Assembly: GCA_025384855.1 (NCBI GenBank)
Contig: JALAHT010000002.1
Span: 124,001-188,000, forward strand
Direction of reading: 5' to 3'
DNA from: Luteirhabdus salina
Lineage (GTDB): Bacteria; Bacteroidota; Bacteroidia; Flavobacteriales; Flavobacteriaceae
Length of the DNA stretch: 64,000 bases
The notes under the pieces were generated by a model. It ran no database searches. It saw only the letters and a list, made by a program, of their open reading frames with translations, and was not told the origin of the DNA. The position numbers and the translations under genes were made by a program. Position 1 is the stretch's first letter. Each line of letters begins with the position of its first letter. Of the stretch, positions 49,523 to 58,382 are shown one piece after another.

Positions 49523-50644
49523 TTAATTCTCGAGTTGCAATAAGGCATAAATAGCGAAGCTTCCAAGCCAATGCCCTCCCTCATAGCTGTCGCCCACCAA
49601 ATTTGGATAGGAATACTGCAAATGGCGATTGGCTACATTTTTCAAATGCTCGAATTCCTCATATTGATTTGCCAATCCATACAGCACCCAGGCGCGACTG
49701 AAATTTAAACCGTCAAGGTGTACCAATTTTCCATCGGTACGATCGCTCACCTCGCCAGGCCTTAACATATAATCTTCGTTCATGAGTTGGGGCATAAATT
49801 CCTTCAACCAAGGCATGAATTCATCTTTCGGAAGAATTCTACGCATGATATCGATTTCTTCCATACAGGGCGAGAGAAAATCGTAGCCACTCGGTTCCCA
49901 GCCTATCGGGCATTCGGTATCGTTTTGATAGAATTCCTTAGCTCTATTCTTCAACAGATTTTCAAATTCTTCGTTTTCGACAGCACTAGCATAATCGAAT
50001 GCGAAAGTGAGCCCGAAGGCTGTATTGGTATGTTCACCGACGCGGATGGGATAGACCAGTTTCGGTAAGAATTCAACATACTTGGAAACGATTTCATCGG
50101 TTAGGGGTTGAAGCGTATTGTATAGTTCTTTCCCCAACGGATCATCCCATGTGTATAACGCTTCCGAAAGCTTCAACAGCCAAGCCCACCCGTAGGTTCG
50201 CTCGTAGCTTTTATTGATGTCGCGCTGAAAATAGGCTAGCTCGGTAGCGACCTTTTCTTCTGTAATATTTCGCTGTAAAATAGCTCTCGCCTGATTAGCT
50301 TTCTCTAGGTCTGGAAACTGCTTTAGCAAGGTAACCATCGACCAATAGCCATGGACAGCACTATGCCAATCGAAACAGCCATAGAAAATAGGATGTAGTG
50401 TTTCTGGCGATTGCAAATCCTCGTCGCTCCCGATGGTCTGCCCTAATTTATTTGGATATTCGTTTTCGACACATTCCAATGGTAACTCGAGTAAGGCATT
50501 CGCTTCATTTAATGTGAACTTAGGTTCTGGATACGATTTGATAGTAGTCGGTGTTTTTTTGCTCGCTTCATTATTTTCTTCTTTGGAAGTATTACAACTA
50601 AACAATAATCCAAAGGATAGAAATAGGGTGAATAGATGTTTCAT
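49523..50644 (-). CDS. DUF2891 lipoprotein
   Basis: A 373-residue exported protein. The signal peptide ends in a lipobox-like L-F-S-C at about 13-16, so it is probably a lipoprotein. The mature part matches DUF2891: PIFYGCFDWHSAVHGYWSMV, then AYFQRDINKSYERTYGWAWLLKL, a GEHTNTAFGL segment and a C-terminal YEGGHWLGSFAIYALL. The arrangement looks like an alpha/alpha-toroid with conserved acidic and aromatic residues. It is the first gene of the pxp operon. Its role is unknown; association with 5-oxoproline use is inference from context. Confidence 0.85.
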   Translation of the reverse strand: MKHLFTLFLSFGLLFSCNTSKEENNEASKKTPTTIKSYPEPKFTLNEANALLELPLECVENEYPNKLGQTIGSDEDLQSPETLHPIFYGCFDWHSAVHGYWSMVTLLKQFPDLEKANQARAILQRNITEEKVATELAYFQRDINKSYERTYGWAWLLKLSEALYTWDDPLGKELYNTLQPLTDEIVSKYVEFLPKLVYPIRVGEHTNTAFGLTFAFDYASAVENEEFENLLKNRAKEFYQNDTECPIGWEPSGYDFLSPCMEEIDIMRRILPKDEFMPWLKEFMPQLMNEDYMLRPGEVSDRTDGKLVHLDGLNFSRAWVLYGLANQYEEFEHLKNVANRHLQYSYPNLVGDSYEGGHWLGSFAIYALLQLEN

Positions 50645-50666
50645 GAAGAAAAGTATGGTTTAGGTT

Positions 50667-50695
50667 TAAAGATAGTATATTAATCTTCTTCCCAA
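50667..50695 (-). promoter_or_regulatory. Promoter of the DUF2891-Nramp-pxpABC operon
   Basis: On the minus strand, TTG (50695-50693), 18 bases, TATCTTTA (50674-50667), about 22 bases before the ATG at 50644. Good fit to the flavobacterial consensus. Confidence 0.55.
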
Positions 50696-50720
50696 TCCAT
50701 TTCGAATTGGTTCATAAAAA

Positions 50721-50745
50721 AAGCCGTCCAAAACGGACGGCTTTT
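50721..50745 (-). terminator. Terminator after the M16 peptidase gene
   Basis: A 7-bp GC-rich stem, GCCGTCC (50723-50729) paired with GGACGGC (50735-50741), loop of 5, extended by A-T pairs and flanked on the minus strand by a T-run. It lies about 20 bases beyond the stop of the gene at 50766. A-run on one side and T-run on the other means it could also act on the plus strand. Confidence 0.85.
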
Positions 50746-50765
50746 ACTTTCAAAGATTCATCGGA

Positions 50766-53639
50766 TTACATTTTGACGTCTTCCAATTTTACCTCTTCAC
50801 CTTCGGTGTCTATCAGTTTCACCTCATCGAAGCCCATATCCTTGAACTGCGCAAACTGGGTGGCGGCATCGCCAACTACCAAGTATGCCATTTTGCTTTC
50901 ATCCAAATACTTATTGGCCAAGGCTTTGTGTTGTTCCAAGGTCATATCGCGAATAACAGACTCTTCATTTTCGATATAGTTCTGCGGAAGGTCATAGCTG
51001 CTCATTTCCTGAAGCATTCCCAATAAGGAGAATTGCGTTTCGAAACGACGTGCGTTACTCTTGATCATCGCATTTTTGGTGAACTCTAAGTCTTCTTCCG
51101 AGATGCCTTGCTTGTATTTTGAAATTTCATCCCTAAAGATTTCAACACTCTCGCCAGTGGTGTTCGTACGAACACTTGATGAAGCGGTGAACGGTCCAGG
51201 AATTTTACTTCCACTGAAACCACTACGTGCACCATAGGTATAGCCTTTCTCTTCACGTAGAATTAGGTTTACGTTTCCGCTAAAAGAGCCACCTAGCTTA
51301 TAGTTCATCACTTCCGCCGGATAGAAATCGGCATCGGTACGCGGCATCGCCAAATAACCAATATTGATGACAGATTGCTTTGCATTCGGAATATCGACAA
51401 AGTACAAGGACGCTTTATCGCGTTGCTCTGGGATAGGGTATTCTGGAATGGTTACCTCTTTCTTCTCCCAACGTTCTGCCAATCCATTCAAATGTTGAAG
51501 GGTTTTATCCTTATTGATAGCTCCAACAACATGGAAGTTACTAATATTCGGTGCGAAATTATTGTTGTAGAATGCCTTCACATCAGTGATTGTCAATCCT
51601 TCCACAGATTCCACAGAACCGCTCGTCGGCATGCTATAGATATGGTCTTCACCATATAATAATTTATCGTATACCTTATTCGCTACTGCGTTCGGGTTAC
51701 TTTCCGACCGTTTGATATCGTTGATAGTCTTCGTTTTGATACGGCCAAACTCTTCTTCATCCCAACGTGGTTCTAAAAGAATTTCTTCTACCAAGTCCAT
51801 CGTTTCATCAAAATTACGCGCTAAGGTATTTCCTCGGATAACAATAGAGCTATTGGTAGTATACATATTAATGGAAGCTCCTAACAGTTCGATTTCCTCT
51901 TCTAACTGCTGTGGCGTTTTATTAGCAGTACCTTCCATCATAATATCAGTCATAAGATTGGCAACTCCATTCTTATCCTTACTGTCCATTAAATGGCCGC
52001 CTTCGATAACCAAGCTGAAATTTACGGTTGGAATTTCATTTTGCTCGATTCCATATACTTCCATACCATTGTCTAAGGTAGCAGACCAAGTGCTTGGAAT
52101 GCTCAATTCTGGTACTGGCCCCTGCTCCGGAGCACTACTACGATCAATCTTAGAAGGTGTTTTCGCCACTTCAGTATCGGCATCTTCTACGGTACGCTCA
52201 ACATTTTCAGTGATTTCTTCTTCAACAACCTCCGCCTTTTCCGAATTTTCAGCAATGAGATCCATCTGTCCTTTTGGAACAAAGCTTGTTATTACAAATG
52301 GCTTGTCTTTGATGTACTCATTATACACACGGACAACATCTTCCTTGCTGACTTTTTTGATGTTTTCAATATCTTCTTCAATAAAGCTTGGCTCCCCGGC
52401 AAACACATTATATTGCGCTAATTGAAATGACTTTCCAAGAACACTGCTGATGCCATTGTAGAAATCGGTTTCGAGGCCTGCTTTGATTCGCTTCATATCG
52501 CGATCGGTAACGCCTTCTCTTTCGAACATGGCGAACGCTTCCCGGATACCGGTTTCAACACTATCTAAATCTACTCCATCGTTAGCTGTGATGCTGATAT
52601 GAAATTCACCTGCCAATTCCTGCGCACTGTGATACGCACGGGTTCGAGAGGTAAGGTCTTTCTCCTTCACCAACACTTTATAAAGAGGTGCTTTTTTTCC
52701 ATCGGAAAGAATTTCAGAAAGGATATCCAGCGCATAGGCATCTTCTGTATATTGCTCGACCGTAGGCCAAACCATATCTAAACGCGGTGCTTTCGCGAAG
52801 TTGTCTTCATGGTACAAACGTTTGGTTTCATCTAAAGTTACGCGCTGTGGTTCTAAAGGTGCCACTTCCTGACGTTTTTTGATTTCACCGAAGTATTTTT
52901 CAACCAATGCTTTTGCATCTTCTTTTTCAAAATCTCCTGCCAATACTAATGTGGCATTGTTCGGACCGTAGAAACGATCGTAAAATTCGTGTACATCCTG
53001 AACCGTAGCATTTTGAAGGTCTTCCAACTCTCCAATTACCTGCCAGCTGTAGGGGTGATCGGATGGATATAGGTTTTTATCCAATACGTAGCTGGTGTGA
53101 CCATACGGACGGTTGTCTACGCGCTGTCGCTTTTCGTTCTGTACCACTTCCTGTTGGTTGTAGAAAGCACTTTCGGTAACGGTATTGATAAAGAAGCCCA
53201 TACGGTCGCTTTCTAACCAAAGCACTGTTTCGAGAGCATTTTTAGGCACTACTTCATAATAAATGGTACCGTCTTTCCAGGTACCACCGTTAAGGGTTCC
53301 CCCCGCATTTTGAATTGTTTTGAAGAACTGATCCTGCGGTACGTTTTCCGACTCTTGGAACAACATATGCTCAAAAAGGTGTGCAAAACCTGTACGCCCC
53401 TCTTTTTCTCGGTTGGATCCTACACCATACTGAATGGCTACAGAAACAATGGGATCGCTTTTGTCTTGGTGAAGTACGACATCTAAGCCGTTTTCCAGTT
53501 CATACTTTTCGTAATCGATTGATAACGTTGCTTCATCACTTTCAGATGTAGCTGTTTCGCCTTCCTTACAAGAGATGAAGGTCATGGATACGACCAACGC
53601 CATCGCTGCCGAAAGGGCAAGAATTGATTTGATTTTCAT
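50766..53639 (-). CDS. M16-family zinc metallopeptidase, tandem-domain lipoprotein
   Basis: A 957-residue processing-peptidase-like enzyme. The signal peptide has a lipobox-like FISC (about 21-24), indicating a membrane-anchored periplasmic or surface protein. The first M16 domain holds the inverted zinc motif HLFEH near residue 88 (HxxEH) with the downstream glutamate of the Q-Q-E-V-V-Q-N-E-K-R region. A Pro/Thr/Glu-rich linker near 470-500 joins it to a second, inactive M16 half (no HxxEH) with GYTYGARSGFSG near the end. It is probably a single-gene transcript, followed by a strong terminator. Confidence 0.93.
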   Translation of the reverse strand: MKIKSILALSAAMALVVSMTFISCKEGETATSESDEATLSIDYEKYELENGLDVVLHQDKSDPIVSVAIQYGVGSNREKEGRTGFAHLFEHMLFQESENVPQDQFFKTIQNAGGTLNGGTWKDGTIYYEVVPKNALETVLWLESDRMGFFINTVTESAFYNQQEVVQNEKRQRVDNRPYGHTSYVLDKNLYPSDHPYSWQVIGELEDLQNATVQDVHEFYDRFYGPNNATLVLAGDFEKEDAKALVEKYFGEIKKRQEVAPLEPQRVTLDETKRLYHEDNFAKAPRLDMVWPTVEQYTEDAYALDILSEILSDGKKAPLYKVLVKEKDLTSRTRAYHSAQELAGEFHISITANDGVDLDSVETGIREAFAMFEREGVTDRDMKRIKAGLETDFYNGISSVLGKSFQLAQYNVFAGEPSFIEEDIENIKKVSKEDVVRVYNEYIKDKPFVITSFVPKGQMDLIAENSEKAEVVEEEITENVERTVEDADTEVAKTPSKIDRSSAPEQGPVPELSIPSTWSATLDNGMEVYGIEQNEIPTVNFSLVIEGGHLMDSKDKNGVANLMTDIMMEGTANKTPQQLEEEIELLGASINMYTTNSSIVIRGNTLARNFDETMDLVEEILLEPRWDEEEFGRIKTKTINDIKRSESNPNAVANKVYDKLLYGEDHIYSMPTSGSVESVEGLTITDVKAFYNNNFAPNISNFHVVGAINKDKTLQHLNGLAERWEKKEVTIPEYPIPEQRDKASLYFVDIPNAKQSVINIGYLAMPRTDADFYPAEVMNYKLGGSFSGNVNLILREEKGYTYGARSGFSGSKIPGPFTASSSVRTNTTGESVEIFRDEISKYKQGISEEDLEFTKNAMIKSNARRFETQFSLLGMLQEMSSYDLPQNYIENEESVIRDMTLEQHKALANKYLDESKMAYLVVGDAATQFAQFKDMGFDEVKLIDTEGEEVKLEDVKM

Positions 53640-53661
53640 TGTAGTTGATTTAATTGAATTT

Positions 53662-53669
53662 CAAAGATA
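53662..53669 (-). promoter_or_regulatory. -7 element for the M16 peptidase gene
   Basis: Minus-strand TATCTTTG (53669-53662), a perfect match to TAnnTTTG, 22 bases before the ATG. A TTG occurs 15 bases upstream, a little closer than usual. Confidence 0.45.
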
Positions 53670-53769
53670 ACGGCTGAACATGGTCAAAATCTTAACAAAA
53701 TGTTAAATTGAAGATGCAGCGTTAATCATTAGTGTCCCTTTTCAATTAAACGTTACAATTCCGCATACA

Positions 53770-55311
53770 TTATCCTAGCCACCCATCTCTGTCCAAACTT
53801 CTGTATTGAATGGCTTCTGAAATATGGGTTCCTGAGATGGTTGATTGGTTATCCAAATCGGCAATTGTCCGTGCCACTTTCAAGATTCTATCGTAGGCTC
53901 TTGCTGAAAGGTTCAAGCGTTCCATGGCCGTTTTTAAGAGTTCTTGTGAACCACTATCTAATTTACAAAATTTTCGAATTTGCTTTACGCCCATTTGGGC
54001 ATTGTAATGAATGTGTCCTGAATCCGAAAACCGTTCGGATTGTAGAAGTCTGGCTTTCGTTACTCTTTCCCGTATTTCGATGCTCGATTCACCTTTCCGC
54101 TCGTCGCTTAGTTTGTCGAAGGGAACGGGAGTCACTTCAATATGAATATCGATTCTGTCAAGCAAGGGACCCGAAATCTTGCCTAGATAGCGTTGCATTT
54201 CGGATGGACTTGAGGTAACCGGGGCTCCAGGATCGTTGAAATAACCACCCGGACTCGGATTCATACTTGCCACTAGCATAAAGCTAGAAGGATAGGTCAC
54301 TGTAAATTTTGCTCTGGATATGGTTACCTCTCGATCTTCCAGTGGCTGCCTCATGACTTCCAATACACTTCTTTTGAACTCTGGCAATTCATCTAAAAAT
54401 AAAACGCCGTTGTGTGCCAATGAAATCTCGCCCGGTTGCGGATACTGACCTCCTCCTACGAGGGCTACATCCGAGATCGTATGATGGGGCGAACGAAATG
54501 GCCGGGCCGTCATAATACCACCCTTGTCCATTGTTCGTCCTGTGATGCTGTGGATTTTTGTCGTTTCCAATGCCTCCGACAAGCTTAGCGGCGGAAGAAT
54601 ACTTGGAAGTCGTTTTGCCAACATGGTCTTTCCACTTCCCGGTGGGCCAATGAGAATAATGTTATGACCTCCCGCAGCAGCAATCTCCATACAGCGTTTG
54701 ATGCTCTCCTGCCCTTTTACATCACTAAAATCGAATTCAGGCGTAGCAAGGTGTTCGTAAAACTCTGCTCTCATATCTACCGAAGTAGCTTCTAATGGTT
54801 TCGATTCATTAAAAAAATCGATGACCTCAGCAATAGAATTCACACCAAACACCTCCAAACCGTCCACAATAGCAGCTTCCTTAGCATTTTGCTTTGGAAG
54901 GATAAGGCCTTTAAAGCCCTCCTCCTTCGCTTTAATTGCGATGGGCAAAGCACCTCTGATGGGTTGAAGAGTGCCATCTAAAGACAATTCTCCCATAATA
55001 ATATACTCGGATAGCGGTCGGTTTTCGAGAATTTGGCCTGTGGAAACTAAAATCCCCATGGCTAAGGTAAGGTCGTAGGCACTTCCTTCCTTTCGCATAT
55101 CGGCTGGCGACATATTCAGAATTATTTTTTTACCTGGAATTTTGAAACCGTTATTCTGAAGAGCAGCAGCAATTCGAAAATTACTTTCGCGAATGGCATT
55201 ATCGGGAAGTCCGACGAGATGATAGCCGATGCCTTTATCGGTATTTACCTCAACGGTAATTGTAGCGGCTTCGACCCCTACCACTGCACTCCCATATACT
55301 TTAGTGAGCAT
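53770..55311 (-). CDS. comM: YifB/ComM-family Mg-chelatase-like AAA ATPase
   Basis: A 513-residue hexameric AAA+ helicase-like protein, whose ComM homologues promote branch migration during DNA uptake and recombination. I chose the ATG at 55311 (MLTKVYGSAVVGVEA), the family's usual start, over one at 55344. The N-terminal domain carries GLPDNAIRESNFRI and the Lon-like fold (ILNMSPADMRKEGSAYDL). The ATPase has Walker A LIGPPGSGKTML and Walker B GVLFLDELPEF. A C-terminal helical ChlI-type region ends with YRSLDRDGWLG. Confidence 0.93.
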   Translation of the reverse strand: MLTKVYGSAVVGVEAATITVEVNTDKGIGYHLVGLPDNAIRESNFRIAAALQNNGFKIPGKKIILNMSPADMRKEGSAYDLTLAMGILVSTGQILENRPLSEYIIMGELSLDGTLQPIRGALPIAIKAKEEGFKGLILPKQNAKEAAIVDGLEVFGVNSIAEVIDFFNESKPLEATSVDMRAEFYEHLATPEFDFSDVKGQESIKRCMEIAAAGGHNIILIGPPGSGKTMLAKRLPSILPPLSLSEALETTKIHSITGRTMDKGGIMTARPFRSPHHTISDVALVGGGQYPQPGEISLAHNGVLFLDELPEFKRSVLEVMRQPLEDREVTISRAKFTVTYPSSFMLVASMNPSPGGYFNDPGAPVTSSPSEMQRYLGKISGPLLDRIDIHIEVTPVPFDKLSDERKGESSIEIRERVTKARLLQSERFSDSGHIHYNAQMGVKQIRKFCKLDSGSQELLKTAMERLNLSARAYDRILKVARTIADLDNQSTISGTHISEAIQYRSLDRDGWLG

Positions 55312-55375
55312 AAAAGTGAAATTTATGCTGGGAGTTGCCAACACAAGATACTAAATAATCTGATGTAGTATAAAA

Positions 55376-55400
55376 ACAGCCAAGCAAATGGCTTGGCTGT
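55376..55400 (-). terminator. Terminator after the small exported protein gene
   Basis: A 10-bp perfect stem (ACAGCCAAGC at 55376-55385 and GCTTGGCTGT at 55391-55400) with a 5-base loop, followed on the minus strand by a T-run. It begins 6 bases beyond the stop of the gene at 55406. Confidence 0.85.
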
Positions 55401-55405
55401 TGTGT

Positions 55406-55918
55406 TTAATCTTTATGCATCCTTCGGTAGCTCTTCTTGGTGGCGAAGGTAAAGGCATAACTTTTACCACCGTCGAAGTTTGGTGGGACCGTGACTTCAA
55501 TAATATAGCGTCCGTTGGAGTATATTTTTAGGATATCCCCATCGTCGGTGCTCGATTCCTTCAGATCGAAACCCAACTCGCGCATTTGATTGATATAATT
55601 GTTAAAGGCCTCTTCCGATCGAAAACGCATCATAACCCCTTGGGCTCTTTCAGCTTCAGAGAAATAGTACGTAATGTAAAAAATGGCAGGATCGCCGACT
55701 TTGTAGTTGGGGCGATCGTGAACAAACTTTACATTGCCATAGTTTTCTTCAGTTTCATCGCTACCGGTGTAAAAGAACCAATTTTTACCACTTAAGTAAT
55801 CCTCTACAAGACCTAGGTCCTTTTTGCTTAAACTTAGCATTTGTTCTACTGAAAGGTTTTGCCCCATCAGGCCAAAAGAGAACATCATAAAAAGACAGAA
55901 TATTCCAATATTCTTCAT
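55406..55918 (-). CDS. Exported protein of unknown function
   Basis: A 170-residue protein from the ATG at 55918 (a second ATG lies at 55927). It has a signal peptide of about 20 residues ending near MGQ. The mature part begins with a helix rich in L and S (LSVEQMLSLSKKDLG), then alternating strands with many aromatic residues (YKVGDPAIFYITYYF and ERAQGVMMRF). No family recognised. A strong terminator follows and the gene is flanked by comM and an aldehyde dehydrogenase. Confidence 0.7.
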   Translation of the reverse strand: MKNIGIFCLFMMFSFGLMGQNLSVEQMLSLSKKDLGLVEDYLSGKNWFFYTGSDETEENYGNVKFVHDRPNYKVGDPAIFYITYYFSEAERAQGVMMRFRSEEAFNNYINQMRELGFDLKESSTDDGDILKIYSNGRYIIEVTVPPNFDGGKSYAFTFATKKSYRRMHKD

Positions 55919-56080
55919 GTGTATCATTTTTATCGCAACGTAGTGCGCTGTTCAATTGTGGGGATAGATAGTAAGGAGATGTCCTTACCTTAGAAATTGG
56001 GTTCAAGATTACAATACAATATTAAGAAAAAATATAGTATATGAATACAGTTGAACAACCCCAAATATAAGGCCAATTTC

Positions 56081-57445
56081 CTATTGAAGGGAAAATAATC
56101 GTTTAATCCACTTTAATTTCGATTTAGAGTATGGTGGATATTTAAGCGGTAGTTCGAACCAATTCGTCTTTTGAAGAATACTTTTATAATGCGAAAATGC
56201 CTTAAATCCGGCCTCTCCATGATAATTGCCCATTCCGCTTTGTCCTACTCCACCAAAAGGAAGCTCGCTGTTCGAAATGTGCATCACCGCATCGTTCACG
56301 GCACCACCTCCGAAAGAAACCTTTGAAAGAATTTCATTTCGTACGCTCTTGTTTTTGGTGAAAACGTAACAGGAAAGTGGTTTTGGAAGTTGTGCTACCT
56401 TTTTGATCGCTTCTGAAAGCGACGAATATTTCAATATAGGGAGAATGGGGCCGAAGATTTCCGCTTGCATAACTGTATCAGTCAACGAACAATTGGTCAT
56501 AAGGGTCGGTTCAATGAAGCGATCCTCCCTTTCAACCGCACCACCATAGACAACCTTTGCAGGATCGATCATTTTCTGAAGTCGATCCACATTATCCTTA
56601 TTTATAATCTGAACGTAGTTTCCATTTTTAAAGGAATAGTCCACTTTTTTGATTTCTGCCATACATTTTTCGACAAAATCATCGTGAATCTTTTCTTCCA
56701 CCATTACATAATCTGGCGCAATACAGGTCTGACCCGCATTCAGGAATTTTGCCCAAACCAACCGTTTTACCGTTAATTTCAAATCGCAATCGGCACTGAT
56801 AAAAGCGGGGCTTTTTCCTCCAAGTTCTAAGGTAACAGGGGTCAGATTCTTGGCTGCCGCTTCATACACGATGGTTCCTACCTTGGGACTACCCGTAAAA
56901 AAGATCTTATCGAAATCAAGTTTTAATAATTCGGTAGTTTCGGGAATGCCACCTTCTACTACCTTTATAAATCCAGGGTCAAAATGGTTATTGATCAATT
57001 TCGCCATGATAGCGCTGGTATGTTTCGGAAGCTCACTAGGTTTCAGGATAACAGTATTTCCAGCAGCAATAGCGGGCACCAAAGGTGCGAGAGACAATTG
57101 ATATGGGTAATTCCAAGCGCCTATAATCAACGCCACTCCCAAAGGTTCAGGAATGATGTAGCTTTTTCCTGGAAGATTAACCATACCGGTCGATACCGTT
57201 TTACGCTGTGTCCACGATTTCAGATTATTGATAGCAATCTTTATTTCGTGATATAATAGTACCAGTTCGTTGGTATAGGTTTCAAATTCCGATTTTTTAA
57301 AGTCTTTATAAATTTCTTCATATAAAACCGCCTCATTCTCTTGAAGGAGCGCCTTCAATTCTTTCAATTTTTGAATGCGAAAGGATATAGGACGCGTTTT
57401 TCCAGCGTTGAAAAACGAACGTTGTACTCGAAAAATATCTTGCAT
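56081..57445 (-). CDS. Aldehyde dehydrogenase family protein
   Basis: A 454-residue NAD(P)-dependent aldehyde dehydrogenase of the class 3/fatty-aldehyde type. Visible are EPLGVALIIGAWNYP (cofactor region), LELGGKSPAFI with the general-base glutamate, and the nucleophile cysteine in LNAGQTCIAPDYV. The C-terminal LPFGGVGQSGMGNYHG motif is intact. The C-terminus has a basic PPYSKSKLKWIKRLF tail that could attach it to membrane. Class 3 enzymes oxidise long-chain aldehydes; exact substrate not visible. Confidence 0.93.
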   Translation of the reverse strand: MQDIFRVQRSFFNAGKTRPISFRIQKLKELKALLQENEAVLYEEIYKDFKKSEFETYTNELVLLYHEIKIAINNLKSWTQRKTVSTGMVNLPGKSYIIPEPLGVALIIGAWNYPYQLSLAPLVPAIAAGNTVILKPSELPKHTSAIMAKLINNHFDPGFIKVVEGGIPETTELLKLDFDKIFFTGSPKVGTIVYEAAAKNLTPVTLELGGKSPAFISADCDLKLTVKRLVWAKFLNAGQTCIAPDYVMVEEKIHDDFVEKCMAEIKKVDYSFKNGNYVQIINKDNVDRLQKMIDPAKVVYGGAVEREDRFIEPTLMTNCSLTDTVMQAEIFGPILPILKYSSLSEAIKKVAQLPKPLSCYVFTKNKSVRNEILSKVSFGGGAVNDAVMHISNSELPFGGVGQSGMGNYHGEAGFKAFSHYKSILQKTNWFELPLKYPPYSKSKLKWIKRLFSLQ

Positions 57446-57512
57446 GAATAGCTTCTTTTCAGTTGAAAAGTAACGCTTTTGAAAAGTTTAGATAGTTAAG
57501 AAAACAGTAAAC

Positions 57513-58286
57513 TTAGCCCTTGCTTCTGTTTATGGCCTTATATTCCTCGTAGCATTCACTGATAGCATCGAGTATTTGAAGGTCGTTGGCCGTACGGATG
57601 AAGGTTTCGGAATAGTTACAGTTATTAAGAATTTCATCTATGTCAACCTTTTCCAATTGTAAAACCGCCATGAGCGTTTCACGATCATATTTACTGGCAA
57701 GGAGATTCCTGATTTCATCATCTTCCTTCATTTTCCGTAGCTTACGCATTTGTTTCGGCCGTTTTCCGAAGACATTATAGAGGAAATCGGCGGGATTGAA
57801 GATAGCGCTTAGCACTTTTGTCACAGCGCCTGGCTTCTTGCTACCCCCCTCATAGCCTGAATTTAATCCCGCAATTCGATAGCGATAATTGTCGTAAACG
57901 GGAATGATTTTTGCATCCACTTCAACATAACCGGTCAATTGTACGGGTCGTACCACCACTTCTTCCAAGGCAATTCCGAGCTCAGTCATCTTCACCTTAA
58001 TATTTCCAAATTTAATCCAGTCGTTCGTTACCCGAACCCGAATCGACTTAAACCCTAAGTAACTAAAGTATAAGGTGTCGTTTACCTTTGCACGAATCTT
58101 GAAATCGCCTTCCGCATCGGTAGTAGTTCCAATCACTTCATTGAGATTTACGATGTTTACATTTTCCAATGCTTTATCGTTGGCACTGTTCAGCACCTTA
58201 CCTTGAATAATAGTATCATCCTCCTGTGCCCAAGAAAAAACTGTGAACACAAGCAAGAGTGACGTAAGTAGGTAGGTTTTCATCAT
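57513..58286 (-). CDS. Exported protein with CarboxypepD_reg-like domain
   Basis: A 257-residue exported protein. A 20-residue signal peptide is followed by a carboxypeptidase-regulatory-like beta-sandwich (residues 25-110: IQGKVLNSANDKALENVNIV, TTTDAEGDFKIRA, DTLYFSYLGF), the domain that begins SusC/TonB-type receptors. It is not followed by a beta-barrel. The rest is a basic/acidic helical region (RPKQMRKLRKMKEDDE). Probably an outer-membrane-facing or periplasmic accessory protein; function unknown. Confidence 0.82.
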   Translation of the reverse strand: MMKTYLLTSLLLVFTVFSWAQEDDTIIQGKVLNSANDKALENVNIVNLNEVIGTTTDAEGDFKIRAKVNDTLYFSYLGFKSIRVRVTNDWIKFGNIKVKMTELGIALEEVVVRPVQLTGYVEVDAKIIPVYDNYRYRIAGLNSGYEGGSKKPGAVTKVLSAIFNPADFLYNVFGKRPKQMRKLRKMKEDDEIRNLLASKYDRETLMAVLQLEKVDIDEILNNCNYSETFIRTANDLQILDAISECYEEYKAINRSKG

Positions 58287-58382
58287 AGTAAGGTGCTAAA
58301 TTACATAAAGAGACGAGAACTTCGTGCCAAAGTTTCATTTCCACCGAAAAGATACAGCCAAAAAGTGGGCTATCAAAACAGC

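Noticed and set aside
51712-52425. 237-codon plus-strand frame inside the M16 peptidase
   Set aside because: It is opposite a clearly coding M16 sequence and is Ser/Ile-rich in the way antisense frames usually are.
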